DNA of 48,417 bases from Sterolibacteriaceae bacterium (GCA_025360425.1 JANYCD010000076.1:81639-130055), one strand, 5' to 3'. Positions 1-7,755 are shown, counted from the stretch's first letter. Numbers and translations: made by a program. The notes: generated from the letters alone by a model not told the origin.

Positions 1-22
1 TTGCAGCCGGCCGGACGACCCG

Positions 23-1354
23 ATGACCAAAGAGAAGAACAGGATTTTAGCTTATCTCGGCACCCTCCGCGAAGCGAAGCCGCGCCATCTGCGGACATCC
101 TTGGGTGTTGCTGCCGTCGCGCTGTTGGGGGCTGTTGCTGCTTTCGGTACGGCGCCGGATAGCGGTCAGTTGCTGGCCCGCCAGCGCGACATCGTGGAAC
201 CTCTTGCGATCGTTTCTTCGTCGCATGGGGAGGCACTCCAGGCGTTCTATGTTCGCGAAGAGTCGATTCGCAACGGTGACACGGCGGCGTCGCTGTTTAC
301 GCGCATGGGCGTCAACGCTCCAGAGACTCTCGAACTACTCCGCGACATGCCGGAGGCGCGCGAAGTTTTTCGCCAGATGGCCCCGGGTAAAACCATTACC
401 GCCCTTGTCGATGGCAACGGCGAACTGGGATCAATGATTTTCCCGCTTAACGGCGACAAGGCGCGGGCTCTGTTTATCGAACGCGCAGGCGCTGACTACA
501 AGATTTCCGAGCTGCCGCTGCAGCTCGAGACGCATGTGTTGATGAAGTCGTCCGAAATTCAGTACTCGTTGTTCAGCGCCACGGATGCAGCGGGAATTCC
601 AGACAGCATTGCAACCCAACTGGCCGATATTTTTGGCGGCGATATCGACTTCCATCGCGGCCTGCGCAAGGGTGACCGGTTTTCGGTCGTGTACGAATCC
701 ATCGATCATATGGGAAGACCGATTCGCGCCGGACGCATTTTGGCCGCAGAATTCATCAATGACGGAAAGACGTACCAAGCCGCGTGGTATGAAGATGAGG
801 CTGGCCACGGGGGATACTACACAGCGGATGGCAAAAGCATCCGCAAGGCGTTTCTGCGTTCTCCGCTGGAATTCTCCCGCATCACTTCCGGATTCAGTTT
901 GGCGCGCTTTCACCCCATCCTGCAAAAGTGGCGCGCACACAAGGGAATCGATTACGGTGCTCCAATTGGCACCAAGGTAAAGTCCACTGCCGATGGGGTT
1001 GTCGAATTTGCCGGAAGGCAGGGTGGGTACGGCAACGTCATCATCCTGCGCCATCAAAACCAATACTCAACCGTATATGGCCACCTCTCTGGTTTTGCGC
1101 GGAGCTTGCGAGCCGGCACCCGGATAACGCAGGGAGACGTCATCGGCTACGTCGGAATGACAGGTTTGGCGACGGGTCCTCATCTCCATTACGAATTTCG
1201 TATCAACGGCATTTATCAAAATCCGCTCGCCGTGTCGTCGCAGCCTTCAATGCCTCTGGCACCCCAACAACTTGGCAGATTCCATTCTCAGTCAGAAGCT
1301 CAAATGGCCCGGATCGACATGATTCGGAACAGTGACTTGGGCGTGCTGGAATAA
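23..1354 (+). CDS. M23 family metallopeptidase (LytM/MepM-like murein endopeptidase)
   Basis: A 443-residue cell-wall hydrolase expected to cut peptide cross-links of peptidoglycan in the periplasm. The N-terminus is cytosolic and basic, followed by one hydrophobic anchor at about residues 26-42. The middle (about 75-280) resembles the OapA/LysM-like and Csd3-type N-terminal modules of MepM proteins. The C-terminal peptidase M23 domain (about 285-400) keeps all zinc ligands: H306 and D310 in HKGID, and HLH at 387-389. It should therefore be an active enzyme, unlike the EnvC-like protein at 24231-25436. It converges on the erpA/bactofilin operon; bactofilins and M23 peptidases are often functional partners in cell-shape control, so the adjacency may be meaningful. 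The true promoter lies outside the window. The ATG at 23 is the first start seen; no strong ribosome binding site precedes it. Confidence 0.9.
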   Translation: MTKEKNRILAYLGTLREAKPRHLRTSLGVAAVALLGAVAAFGTAPDSGQLLARQRDIVEPLAIVSSSHGEALQAFYVREESIRNGDTAASLFTRMGVNAPETLELLRDMPEAREVFRQMAPGKTITALVDGNGELGSMIFPLNGDKARALFIERAGADYKISELPLQLETHVLMKSSEIQYSLFSATDAAGIPDSIATQLADIFGGDIDFHRGLRKGDRFSVVYESIDHMGRPIRAGRILAAEFINDGKTYQAAWYEDEAGHGGYYTADGKSIRKAFLRSPLEFSRITSGFSLARFHPILQKWRAHKGIDYGAPIGTKVKSTADGVVEFAGRQGGYGNVIILRHQNQYSTVYGHLSGFARSLRAGTRITQGDVIGYVGMTGLATGPHLHYEFRINGIYQNPLAVSSQPSMPLAPQQLGRFHSQSEAQMARIDMIRNSDLGVLE

Positions 1355-1532
1355 GCCGCGCCGCATGGCGGCAACGGAGTTATTTGTCGGGTTGATGTCC
1401 CGGCACCAGCATGGATGGTGTCGATGCGGCGCTGCCCCATCGTTGTTTGCAAAACCCGCCGGGTAATCTTCCTGCTGTCAGCGGTGCGCGGGGACCACGC
1501 ACACTTGGCGCAATCTATCCCGCCTGAAAAAC

Positions 1533-1557
1533 AAAAGGCGCCCGCAAGCGCACTTTT
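1533..1557. terminator. candidate bidirectional terminator between the M23 gene and erpA
   Basis: Imperfect hairpin AAAAGGCGC / GCGCACTTTT (arms 1533-1541 and 1548-1557, one bulged A) with a six-base loop, flanked by A-rich sequence on the left and T-rich on the right. It lies in the 220-bp gap between two convergent genes and ends 17 bases before the erpA stop. The layout suits termination from both sides, but the stem is short. The rest of the gap (1358-1532) holds only a weak hairpin around 1402-1422 and no gene that I can see. Confidence 0.5.
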
Positions 1558-1574
1558 CTAATCAGTGGAACGCC

Positions 1575-1931
1575 TCAGGCAGAGAACGATGAGCCACAAC
1601 CGCACGTACTGGTTGCATTCGGGTTCTTGATCACGAACTGGGAACCCTCGAGCCCCTCGGAGTAGTCGATCTCCGCACCCACCAGATATTGATAGCTCAT
1701 TGGGTCAATCAGCAGCGTGACGCCGTCCTTTACCATGGCGGTATCGTCGTCATTGGCAACTTCATCAAAAGTGAAGCCATATTGAAAGCCCGAACAACCA
1801 CCGCCCGAAACAAAGACACGCAGTTTCAAATCGGGATTGCCTTCTTCAGCAATCAGTTCCTTGACCTTGTTTGCGGCGTTGTCGGTAAAGACAAACGGTG
1901 CCGGCATTTCCAATTCAGCAGGTGCATTCAT
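1575..1931 (-). CDS. erpA: iron-sulfur cluster insertion protein ErpA
   Basis: A-type Fe-S carrier (118 residues) that passes assembled clusters to apo-enzymes; in related bacteria it serves isoprenoid synthesis and respiratory proteins. The three conserved cysteine ligands are present: C46 in GGGCSGF and C110/C112 in the terminal TCGCGSS. The reading frame could extend 15 codons upstream to 1976, but ATG at 1931 is preceded by GGAG at good spacing and gives the usual family N-terminus MNAPAE, so I chose it. It is the last gene of a minus-strand series argC - DUF6776-like - bactofilin - erpA, 57 bases after the bactofilin gene. Confidence 0.95.
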   Translation of the reverse strand: MNAPAELEMPAPFVFTDNAANKVKELIAEEGNPDLKLRVFVSGGGCSGFQYGFTFDEVANDDDTAMVKDGVTLLIDPMSYQYLVGAEIDYSEGLEGSQFVIKNPNATSTCGCGSSFSA

Positions 1932-1988
1932 TTTGTTTCTCCAGTGCGTCCCGGGACTGATCAATTGTCGGAACATTTACAAGCAAGG

Positions 1989-2387
1989 TCAATGACTTGA
2001 GGCAAGTTTCAGTTCAATGTTCTTGGCGCTTATGCCCTGATGCACCAAGCGTCCCTGAATCACGGCGCCCAAGTGCATTTCGATCATACTGTACTCCACA
2101 TCTCCTGTGACACGCGCCCGCGGTTGAAGTTCGACGAACTCGCTGCAATGTACTGCGCCGATCACTGTGCCGTTGATCACCAGATGGGAAACGCTGACCT
2201 CGCCCTCAATGCGGGCATGTTCACTGATAACCAGCGTGCTGGGTTGGTCGCCGATTGCGCGAACATTGCCTTTTACTTCGCCATCAATGCGAAGTCCGCC
2301 GGCAAAACTCACGTCACCCTCGACCCGGGTTCCGGCACCGATCAGGCTATCGATACGACCTTGCGGCTTGTTGCTCTTGGTAAACAT
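1989..2387 (-). CDS. bactofilin (polymer-forming cytoskeletal protein)
   Basis: A 132-residue bactofilin. The core (about residues 14-115) shows the regular Gly/Val/Ile-rich beta-helix turns typical of the family (GTRVEGDVSF, LRIDGEVKGNV, ARIEGEVSVSHLVINGTVIG, ARVTGDVEYSMIEMHLGAVIQGRL), flanked by short polar tails. Bactofilins polymerise without nucleotide and act as membrane-associated scaffolds for cell-wall enzymes. AAGGAG lies just before ATG 2387. The gene sits 12 bases after a predicted single-pass coiled-coil membrane protein and faces an M23 peptidase gene, a setting that suggests a role in localised wall remodelling (inference). Confidence 0.93.
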   Translation of the reverse strand: MFTKSNKPQGRIDSLIGAGTRVEGDVSFAGGLRIDGEVKGNVRAIGDQPSTLVISEHARIEGEVSVSHLVINGTVIGAVHCSEFVELQPRARVTGDVEYSMIEMHLGAVIQGRLVHQGISAKNIELKLASSH

Positions 2388-2399
2388 GGCGCTCCTTTA

Positions 2400-3170
2400 T
2401 TAAAGAGAAGCTTGCTGGGTTGCGACAACGATGCCGTTCTGAAGCAAACGAACTTCGACTTGCTTCACCACCGTATCGGCCGGAACCTGGAAAATACCCT
2501 CAATACGCCGAAAGCTTTTGAAGCTGACCAAATATTTCTGTGCATCTGGTTGTCCGGGCGTGGGAATGGACAGGATAGCAGTTTTGCCGTCCCGCAATAC
2601 GGTAACCGCCAGTTGCAGCTGGCCCTGGAACTCCTTGCCGCGCGTTAGCCCTTGTGCCGCAAGCAGCATCTGATAGCGATAGGAACCTTTGGTCAGCTCA
2701 GGGTCGATTTGAAGTCGATGAATGCCAAATCCCTGCGTTTTTGTTTCACCGCTTGCAAGGTTCTCGAAAACCGCCAAATCTTCTCTTAACCGGCTGTTAT
2801 TTGTTTCCAACGTCTTAAATTGCTCGCCAAGTTCCTGGCGTGCAGTACGCTCGATTTGCAGTTTGCTTTCGCTGGAGCTTGCGGCTTCGCGCATTCGCTT
2901 GATTTCTTCGTCCAATTGGCTGACTCGTACACGCAAGTCGCTAAGCTCCTGATCACTTTGGCGCTGATCGAAACCGGCGAAGCTACGACCGGCATCGTAT
3001 ATCCATCCCGCCAAGGCCAAGGCCAGCGCCAGCATTATCACTGTGGCACCAAGCCGCCAGTACCAGGGTATGTGGGTACGCACGGTGACGCGTCGCGCGG
3101 AGATACCGAAACGCCCGCGCAAACGGCGCAGCATCACGGCAATACGGGAACTTGCGAAAGACCTAGACAT
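2400..3170 (-). CDS. DUF6776-like single-pass membrane coiled-coil protein
   Basis: A 256-residue protein of unknown function. It has a basic cytosolic N-terminus (about 1-35, many Arg), one transmembrane helix (about 39-58, rich in Leu/Ala), a coiled coil (about 70-130, heptads such as [18 protein letters not shown]) and a C-terminal beta-rich domain (about 145-250). This layout fits what I remember of the betaproteobacterial DUF6776 family. It overlaps the 3' end of argC by 37 bases if the first ATG (3170) is used; an internal ATG at 3134 would overlap the argC stop as TGATG and shorten the N-terminus by 12 residues. Neither start has a clear Shine-Dalgarno. Because it is directly upstream of the bactofilin gene, a periplasmic adaptor or membrane anchor for bactofilin is a reasonable guess only. 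Confidence 0.8.
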   Translation of the reverse strand: MSRSFASSRIAVMLRRLRGRFGISARRVTVRTHIPWYWRLGATVIMLALALALAGWIYDAGRSFAGFDQRQSDQELSDLRVRVSQLDEEIKRMREAASSSESKLQIERTARQELGEQFKTLETNNSRLREDLAVFENLASGETKTQGFGIHRLQIDPELTKGSYRYQMLLAAQGLTRGKEFQGQLQLAVTVLRDGKTAILSIPTPGQPDAQKYLVSFKSFRRIEGIFQVPADTVVKQVEVRLLQNGIVVATQQASL

Positions 3171-4162
3171 TCGTCAAAGTCGAACATGATGTTCATATTC
3201 TGTACCGCCTGTCCTGCAGCTCCCTTTACCAGATTATCGATGACCGAGAGTATCACCAGGGTGTCACCGCCTTGCGGCCGGTGTACGGCAATGCGGCAAG
3301 TGTTCGCAGCTCTCACCGAACGGGTTTCAGGATGAGATTTTGGCGGCAGCACGTCGACAAAAGGCTCGTCGGCATATCTGGTTTCAAACAAGGATTGAAA
3401 ATCCTCTTCCCGGGTAATGCGCGCGTACAAGGTTGCATGGATACCGCGAATCATCGGCGTCAGATGGGGCACGAAAGTAAGCCCGACTGAATGGCCGGCT
3501 GCGGCACTCAGACCCTGCCGTATTTCGGGTAGATGCCTGTGACCGGGCACACCGTAAGCCTTGAAATTATCCGACGCCTCAGAAAACAGAATATTCGTTT
3601 CGGCCTTGCGCCCCGCGCCCGAAACGCCTGATTTGGCGTCGGCGATCAAATGGCCTGTTTCTACACAGCCAGCTTCCATCAGTGGGAGGAACCCTAACTG
3701 CGTTGCGGTCGGGTAGCACCCCGGATTGGCAACCAGGCGCGCATTGCGGATCATGGCCCGATTCACTTCGGGAAGTCCATAGACTGCTTCGGATATCAAC
3801 GCCGGGCTGGCGTGCGTCATGCCGTACCAGTGCTCCCAAACCTTGACGTCCTTGATGCGAAAATCCGCCGCCAGATCGATTACCCGAACCCCTGCATCGA
3901 GCAACGCCTGAGTTTGCTGCATGGCAATGCCGTTCGGGGTGGCAAAGAACACCAGATCACACTTGTTAAGTGACGCTTCAGAGGGATCGACAAACTTCAG
4001 CCCCACATGTCCGCGCAGACTTGGAAACATTTCCGCAACGGAGGTTCCCGCTTCGCCACGAGAGGTGATGGACGTCAACTCGGTTTGGGGATGTTGGGCG
4101 AGCAGGCGCAGTAGTTCCACACCCGTGTATCCGGTACCACCAACTACCCCAACCTTGATCAT
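3134..4162 (-). CDS. argC: N-acetyl-gamma-glutamyl-phosphate reductase
   Basis: Third step of arginine synthesis: NADPH-dependent reduction of N-acetylglutamyl phosphate to the semialdehyde. The 342-residue protein has the N-terminal NADP-binding motif [10 protein letters not shown] (about 4-13) and the active-site cysteine C149 in NPGCYPTA. The frame is open to 4201, but ATG 4162 follows AAGGAG with good spacing and gives the normal N-terminus MIKVGVVGG, so I chose it. It is the first gene of the minus-strand series that runs into the DUF6776-like gene, bactofilin and erpA. A strong terminator separates it from rpsI, so it must have its own promoter, which I could not place. argA lies about 6 kb away in a different operon. 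Confidence 0.97.
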   Translation of the reverse strand: MIKVGVVGGTGYTGVELLRLLAQHPQTELTSITSRGEAGTSVAEMFPSLRGHVGLKFVDPSEASLNKCDLVFFATPNGIAMQQTQALLDAGVRVIDLAADFRIKDVKVWEHWYGMTHASPALISEAVYGLPEVNRAMIRNARLVANPGCYPTATQLGFLPLMEAGCVETGHLIADAKSGVSGAGRKAETNILFSEASDNFKAYGVPGHRHLPEIRQGLSAAAGHSVGLTFVPHLTPMIRGIHATLYARITREEDFQSLFETRYADEPFVDVLPPKSHPETRSVRAANTCRIAVHRPQGGDTLVILSVIDNLVKGAAGQAVQNMNIMFDFDECLGLSQVPVLP

Positions 4163-4204
4163 CGAAAACTCCTTGGTGCTTGACTGACAATGGTAGCCCA
4201 CAGA

Positions 4205-4234
4205 CGAAAAAGCCGCCCGAAGGCGGCTTTTTCG
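4205..4234. terminator. Rho-independent terminator downstream of rpsI
   Basis: Near-perfect hairpin with arms CGAAAAAGCCGCC (4205-4217) and GGCGGCTTTTTCG (4222-4234) and loop CGAA. The arms include five A and five T, so a U-tract follows the GC-rich stem on either strand. It lies 12 bases after the rpsI stop, so it should end the rplM-rpsI transcript and insulate argC. Confidence 0.9.
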
Positions 4235-4246
4235 ATCTCCGGAAGC

Positions 4247-4639
4247 TTAACGCTTCGAGAACTGCTTGCGCCGCCGCGCCTTGTGCAGACCGACCTTCTT
4301 TCGTTCGACTTCGCGCGCGTCACGCGTGACAAATCCTGCTTGCGACAAAGCTGGCTTCAGCGCGGCATCATATTCGATCAATGCCCGGGTAATTCCGTGC
4401 CGCACCGCGCCCGCTTGACCGGACTCGCCGCCGCCGGCGACGTTGACCATGATGTCAAATGTCGCAGCATGCTGAGTCAGCTCAAGTGGTTGCCTTACCA
4501 CCATACGGCCAGTTTCACGGGAGAAAAATACATCCACCGGCTTGTCATTAACGACGATCTTGCCGGAGCCTGTTTTCATGAATACCCGCGCCACAGCAGA
4601 TTTGCGGCGACCGGTTCCGTAGTAGTAGTTCGTAGCCAT
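4247..4639 (-). CDS. rpsI: 30S ribosomal protein S9
   Basis: Protein S9 of the small ribosomal subunit, 130 residues, full length. It has the usual N-terminal [16 protein letters not shown] segment, the [15 protein letters not shown] core and the C-terminal tail ending KQFSKR, which reaches the P-site tRNA. It is cotranscribed with rplM (nine bases between the genes), the order found across bacteria, and is followed by a strong terminator. Confidence 0.99.
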   Translation of the reverse strand: MATNYYYGTGRRKSAVARVFMKTGSGKIVVNDKPVDVFFSRETGRMVVRQPLELTQHAATFDIMVNVAGGGESGQAGAVRHGITRALIEYDAALKPALSQAGFVTRDAREVERKKVGLHKARRRKQFSKR

Positions 4640-4648
4640 TTCGGTTCC

Positions 4649-5077
4649 TTAGATCTCAAGCGCCTTGGGTTGTTGGGCGCTGTGGGGGTGCGTGGCACCG
4701 GCATAGCATTTCATTTTCTTCAGCATGGCGTAGCCCAATGGGCCCTTGGGCAACATGCCTTTGACTGCCTTTTCCAGGACGCGGCCAGGGAAACGCTGCT
4801 GCAGCTTGGTGAAATTGGTTTCGTAAATCCCACCGGGATAGCCGGTATGACGGTAATACTTCTTGTCCTCGGCCTTGTTCCCGGTGACGCGCAGCTTTTC
4901 CACATTGACCACAACGATAAAATCACCGGTATCAACGTGAGGCGTGTAAATGGTTTTGTGCTTGCCGCGCAAACGATGCGCAACTTCGGAAGCCAGCCGG
5001 CCAAGAACCTTGTCCGTCGCATCAACGATGTACCAGTCCCGTTGGACTTCGTGGGACTTGGCAGAAAAGGTTTTCAT
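4649..5077 (-). CDS. rplM: 50S ribosomal protein L13
   Basis: Large-subunit protein L13, 142 residues, full length, starting [20 protein letters not shown] and containing the conserved LRGKHK and GMLPKGPLG segments. GAGGG sits about ten bases before ATG 5077. A good sigma70-type promoter lies at 5117-5146, giving a leader of roughly 30 bases. First gene of the rplM-rpsI operon. Confidence 0.99.
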   Translation of the reverse strand: MKTFSAKSHEVQRDWYIVDATDKVLGRLASEVAHRLRGKHKTIYTPHVDTGDFIVVVNVEKLRVTGNKAEDKKYYRHTGYPGGIYETNFTKLQQRFPGRVLEKAVKGMLPKGPLGYAMLKKMKCYAGATHPHSAQQPKALEI

Positions 5078-5116
5078 GAAAAATATTCCCTCTGAGCAGG
5101 AAGCGGAAAGCCGACG

Positions 5117-5146
5117 ATTTTAAAACAGCAAGGGTTGTGGTGTCAA
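5117..5146 (-). promoter_or_regulatory. sigma70-type promoter of rplM-rpsI
   Basis: On the minus strand a perfect -35 TTGACA (5141-5146) and a -10 TAAAAT (5117-5122) are separated by 18 bases. The predicted start near 5110 would give a leader of about 33 bases before the rplM ATG. Nothing else in the gap competes on that strand. Confidence 0.7.
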
Positions 5147-5238
5147 ACTAATTTGGTGTGTGGCTCTGGGCGCAGACAAAAAAACGCAACTCAATCAGGA
5201 TTACGTCGAATTCATTCCATAGATCGAGTGAGGAGGAG

Positions 5239-5325
5239 ATGCTGACCAAGAACCAGCGCTTTTTGCAAAAACGGCGGGACTGGCGACAGAAGAATTATCA
5301 ACGATTGTTCAGCGCAGGACAATAG
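5239..5325 (+). CDS. possible 28-residue basic peptide (doubtful)
   Basis: ATG at 5239 opens a 28-codon frame ending at TAG 5323-5325. The predicted peptide starts MLTKNQRFLQKRRDW and is rich in Arg, Lys and Gln. A strong AGGAGG (5231-5236) lies upstream but only two bases from the ATG, which is too close for normal initiation. I do not recognise the peptide. It could equally be chance sequence; it is listed because the purine-rich site and the codon use are suggestive. Confidence 0.2.
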   Translation: MLTKNQRFLQKRRDWRQKNYQRLFSAGQ

Positions 5326-5445
5326 TGTTTTGTGCATCGCATCATTATTTATCAAGAATAACGTCAGGTTTTGAAAATCGGGTGTTGTTGTCTATACACA
5401 TGATAAACTTAATGAATATGTTTCTTTTATGTCGGATTTTTCTAT

Positions 5446-5473
5446 TTGACACGATCGATGTGCAGCACAAAAT
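5446..5473 (+). promoter_or_regulatory. candidate promoter of the osmC-family gene
   Basis: Perfect -35 TTGACA (5446-5451), 16-base spacer, -10 CAAAAT (5468-5473). The expected start is near 5480, giving a leader of about 85 bases before ATG 5565. The -10 is imperfect, as is common for regulated promoters, and lies inside a palindrome. Confidence 0.5.
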
Positions 5474-5479
5474 TTGTGC
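5465..5479. promoter_or_regulatory. 15-bp palindrome over the -10, operator-like
   Basis: GCACAAAATTTGTGC is a perfect 7-1-7 inverted repeat that covers the predicted -10 element. Its geometry resembles MarR/OhrR-type operators, which control organic-peroxide resistance genes of the OsmC/Ohr superfamily, but the bases differ from the classic OhrR consensus as I remember it. A repressor binding here would block RNA polymerase. No regulator gene is adjacent. Confidence 0.45.
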
Positions 5480-5564
5480 GTCGCGCCATTATCTGCGATT
5501 GGCCGACAAATAAGAACGTTAAAATCGGGCCTCAAAACACGACCCATCGTGGAAAGGCACTTGT

Positions 5565-5984
5565 ATGAATTGCACCGTCCGTTGGCAACCTGGCGGCATG
5601 AGCTTCATCGCTGAAACCGGTAGTGGACATATCCTGGCGATGGATGGCGCCCCCGAAGCCGGAGGGCGCAACCTTGCGCCACGGCCGATGGAGGTGGTTT
5701 TGTCCGGAACAGGCGGATGCACGGCTTTTGACGTCGTCCTCATCCTGCAACGAAGTCGCCAGGAAGTGACGGGTTGTGAAGTGAAATTATCGGCCGAACG
5801 AGCCGATACAGACCCCAAGGTATTTACCAAGATTCATTTTCATTTCCTGCTCAAGGGGCGAGATTTGAAACCGTCGATTGTGGAGCGGGCCATCAAGATG
5901 TCGGCGGAAAAATATTGTTCCGCATCGATCATGCTCGCCAAAACGGCCGAGCTGACTCACTCGTGGGAAATCGTGGAAGGCTGA
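5565..5984 (+). CDS. OsmC family protein (YhfA-like)
   Basis: A 139-residue OsmC/Ohr superfamily protein. Such proteins are thiol peroxidases that reduce organic hydroperoxides with two cysteines; here these are C52 in SGTGGCTAFDVV and C118 in EKYCSASIML, both in the usual places. The overall form is closest to the YhfA-like subgroup, whose substrate is less well established than that of Ohr. A GGAAAGG ribosome site lies upstream of ATG 5565. It stands alone on the plus strand, four bases from the convergent coq7 stop, and has its own promoter/operator-like region. Confidence 0.9.
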   Translation: MNCTVRWQPGGMSFIAETGSGHILAMDGAPEAGGRNLAPRPMEVVLSGTGGCTAFDVVLILQRSRQEVTGCEVKLSAERADTDPKVFTKIHFHFLLKGRDLKPSIVERAIKMSAEKYCSASIMLAKTAELTHSWEIVEG

Positions 5985-5987
5985 CCG

Positions 5988-6608
5988 CTAAATGTAATAA
6001 GCGGTCTGCGTCAATACCCGGGAGGACAGTTTCATCGCCAGTTTCATTAACGGAGGCAGTTCCCGGGCGCCGAGTCTTGTAGCAGTTTCGGCATGCCGGA
6101 TTTCATCCTGCTTCATTTGCTCGAGGATTGTCCGCGAACGGCGATCTTGCAATGGAAGCTGTTGCAGGTGACTTTCCAGGTGTTTTTCAACCTGATGCTC
6201 GGTTTCCGCGAGGAACCCCAAGTTCAAGTCGTCGCCAAGCTTTCCCGCAATAACGCCGAGCGCCAATGCCCCGGCGTACCAAAGCGGATTGAGCAGGCTT
6301 TTGCGGCTTCCCAATTCGGTGATGCGTTGCTCAGTCCAGTTGAGGTGTTCAGTTTCCTCGAAGGCTGCATTTCGCAATGCTTGCCTTGTTTCAGGACTGC
6401 GAGAAGTCCATGCCTGTCCTTGATAGAGGGCTTGGGCACAAATCTCGCCGCAATGGTTAACCCTCATCAGCGATGCAGCGTGTGACCGCTCTGCGTCAGA
6501 CATTTCCGCGTCAGGAATGTTGGCACCGGGCAGGGCGCGTACGGTTGGTGCCAGGGCGAAAAGAGTCCGTAAACCCTTGTCGAACTCGGTGATGAATTTG
6601 TCAATCAT
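5988..6608 (-). CDS. coq7: demethoxyubiquinone hydroxylase (2-polyprenyl-3-methyl-6-methoxy-1,4-benzoquinone monooxygenase)
   Basis: Late hydroxylation step of ubiquinone synthesis by a ferritin-like di-iron enzyme attached to the inner membrane. The 206 residues carry the di-iron ligands: E55 in NHCGEICA, E85-x-x-H88 in EETEH, E137 in ETEHQ, and E169-x-x-H172 in DEIRH. Helix 104-124 (LLNPLWYAGALALGVIAGKL) is the hydrophobic segment typical of the family. Last gene of the operon rppH - CNP1-like - coq7; its start overlaps the preceding gene by eight bases, suggesting translational coupling. Confidence 0.95.
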   Translation of the reverse strand: MIDKFITEFDKGLRTLFALAPTVRALPGANIPDAEMSDAERSHAASLMRVNHCGEICAQALYQGQAWTSRSPETRQALRNAAFEETEHLNWTEQRITELGSRKSLLNPLWYAGALALGVIAGKLGDDLNLGFLAETEHQVEKHLESHLQQLPLQDRRSRTILEQMKQDEIRHAETATRLGARELPPLMKLAMKLSSRVLTQTAYYI

Positions 6609-7131
6609 GGTTTCCTGGTGACGGAAGATTCACGCGACGTAGGGCGTTCAAGCCTTCGTGAACGGAGCCTATCGGCGCGCCTGATGGACAAAATACGTCT
6701 CTGTTGAGAACTGCATGATGGCGATTGAGTGGCTTGTTTTCGATCAGTATCCATTCACTGTTACGCAGTTTCGACCAGGTATGGTCGTCATGACCGATCG
6801 CAAAGACCTTGTATTGGCGTTCGCTGCAATGAATTCCCTCGAAAGTCACGTTGGTGCCGCCGCCCGGTGCCTTGATCACCAATACGAAACGCACCACCCC
6901 GTCTGCACCGATGGTCAGGCTGGCTTTGTCGATGGCAAATCGATTCTTGCTCATTGATCCAACGGGAAACTCGACGAGATTTCCGTCCTCGGGGAAAGCA
7001 GGAAGAGTGACATGGCTCTCCTTCCACTCGATTTCTTCCGGAGCGTTGTATGGCAGTTCTTGATCCGCTGCTGTATAGAACGACATCGCCCAGGTGGCGA
7101 AAGGCATGGTAATCCGAAGCAGGTGTCTCAC
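6601..7131 (-). CDS. CNP1-like family protein
   Basis: A 176-residue protein that matches my memory of the betaproteobacterial CNP1-like family: WKE..V.LPAFP near residues 36-46, [11 protein letters not shown] around 76-86, [10 protein letters not shown] around 94-103, and [19 protein letters not shown] around 117-142. The first 22 residues look like a signal peptide, so it is probably periplasmic. No biochemical function is established that I know of. It overlaps rppH by four bases (ATGA) and coq7 by eight, so all three are one transcription unit. Confidence 0.8.
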   Translation of the reverse strand: MRHLLRITMPFATWAMSFYTAADQELPYNAPEEIEWKESHVTLPAFPEDGNLVEFPVGSMSKNRFAIDKASLTIGADGVVRFVLVIKAPGGGTNVTFEGIHCSERQYKVFAIGHDDHTWSKLRNSEWILIENKPLNRHHAVLNRDVFCPSGAPIGSVHEGLNALRRVNLPSPGNHD

Positions 7132-7649
7132 GCCTGATCAACCGGGCCAGGCTCTTTGGCCGGGCGTTGGGTCGCGTGAACAAACAAATGGCGAGCCAGC
7201 TCGTTTAGCGCTTGTTCATAGACTTCTCGCTTGAATTCGATCACCGAATCCAGCGGCACCCAATAGTCGTTCCAGCGCCAGGCGTCGAACTCCGGTTTCT
7301 CGGAAGCTCGCAGGCATACGTCCGAGTCGCGGCCAACCAGCCGCAATAGAAACCAGATTTGCTTCTGCCCCTTGTAGGCGGAACGCCAATCGCTCCGGAT
7401 CCACTGCTTGGGCACGTCATAGCGCAGCCAATCGCGGGTACGCCCCAGTACGCGGACATGCTCCGGCATCAGCCCAACCTCTTCCTGGAGCTCGCGATAC
7501 ATCGCTTCTTCGGGCGTTTCGCCCTTTTTGATGCCGCCCTGCGGAAATTGCCAGGAGTGTTCGCGGATTCGTTTGCCCCAAAAAACCTGATTGTGCTCAT
7601 TCGCCAAAACAATGCCGACGTTCGGGCGGTAGCCTTCACGGTCAAGCAT
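7128..7649 (-). CDS. rppH: RNA pyrophosphohydrolase (Nudix)
   Basis: Removes pyrophosphate from the 5' triphosphate end of mRNAs, which triggers RNase E dependent decay. The 173-residue protein has a complete Nudix box at residues 38-60 ([13 protein letters not shown] then RELQEEVGL). The frame stays open to 7790, but ATG 7649 follows AAGGAT at normal spacing and gives the conserved start [13 protein letters not shown], so I chose it. It is the first gene of the rppH-CNP1-coq7 operon and is divergent from proS. Confidence 0.95.
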   Translation of the reverse strand: MLDREGYRPNVGIVLANEHNQVFWGKRIREHSWQFPQGGIKKGETPEEAMYRELQEEVGLMPEHVRVLGRTRDWLRYDVPKQWIRSDWRSAYKGQKQIWFLLRLVGRDSDVCLRASEKPEFDAWRWNDYWVPLDSVIEFKREVYEQALNELARHLFVHATQRPAKEPGPVDQA

Positions 7650-7683
7650 GATGAATCCTTCGAATGTGTAGTTGAGCCAATTC

Positions 7684-7707
7684 TTCCACATTTGTAGCGG
7701 TGTGGAA
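7684..7707. promoter_or_regulatory. inverted repeat between rppH and proS
   Basis: TTCCACA (7684-7690) and TGTGGAA (7701-7707) form a perfect 7-bp dyad with a 10-base spacer in the divergent gap. It has the size of an operator but also fits a small hairpin. No regulator can be named. Confidence 0.35.
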
Positions 7708-7723
7708 AGCACGATGGGGGCGC

Positions 7724-7729
7724 TAAAAT
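7724..7729 (+). promoter_or_regulatory. possible -10 element for proS
   Basis: TAAAAT (5 of 6 to the consensus) 26 bases before the proS ATG. There is no good -35 at the usual distance, so the call is weak. Confidence 0.3.
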
Positions 7730-7755
7730 CCAAGCTTTTGATTGGAAAGCACTGA

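Larger units (their letters stand above)
5330..5495 (+). repeat. pair of 22-bp imperfect direct repeats upstream of the osmC-family gene
   Basis: Copies at 5330-5351 and 5474-5495 share TTGTGCRTCGCRYCATTAT; 17 of 22 bases match and all five differences are transitions. They start 144 bases apart. The second copy overlaps the right arm of the palindrome at 5465-5479 and the region just after the predicted -10. They may be binding sites of one regulator or remnants of a small duplication. Confidence 0.5.
5078..5564. other. 487-bp intergenic region between rplM and the osmC-family gene
   Basis: Divergent spacer without an established gene. The rplM-proximal part holds the rplM promoter (5117-5146). 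The middle holds a 28-codon ORF of doubtful reality (5239-5325). The part from about 5325 to 5520 is clearly more AT-rich than its surroundings and contains two copies of an imperfect direct repeat, a TTGACA promoter for the osmC-family gene and a 15-bp palindrome overlapping its -10. A 62-codon open frame at 5325-5513 has no convincing start or codon use, and I do not call it a gene. Confidence 0.7.

Noticed and set aside
5325-5513. 62-codon open frame in the rplM-osmC gap
   Set aside because: AT-rich, hydrophobic, no usable ribosome site, and it runs through the probable promoter and palindrome. The repeated CAS-HYL residues only reflect the direct DNA repeats.
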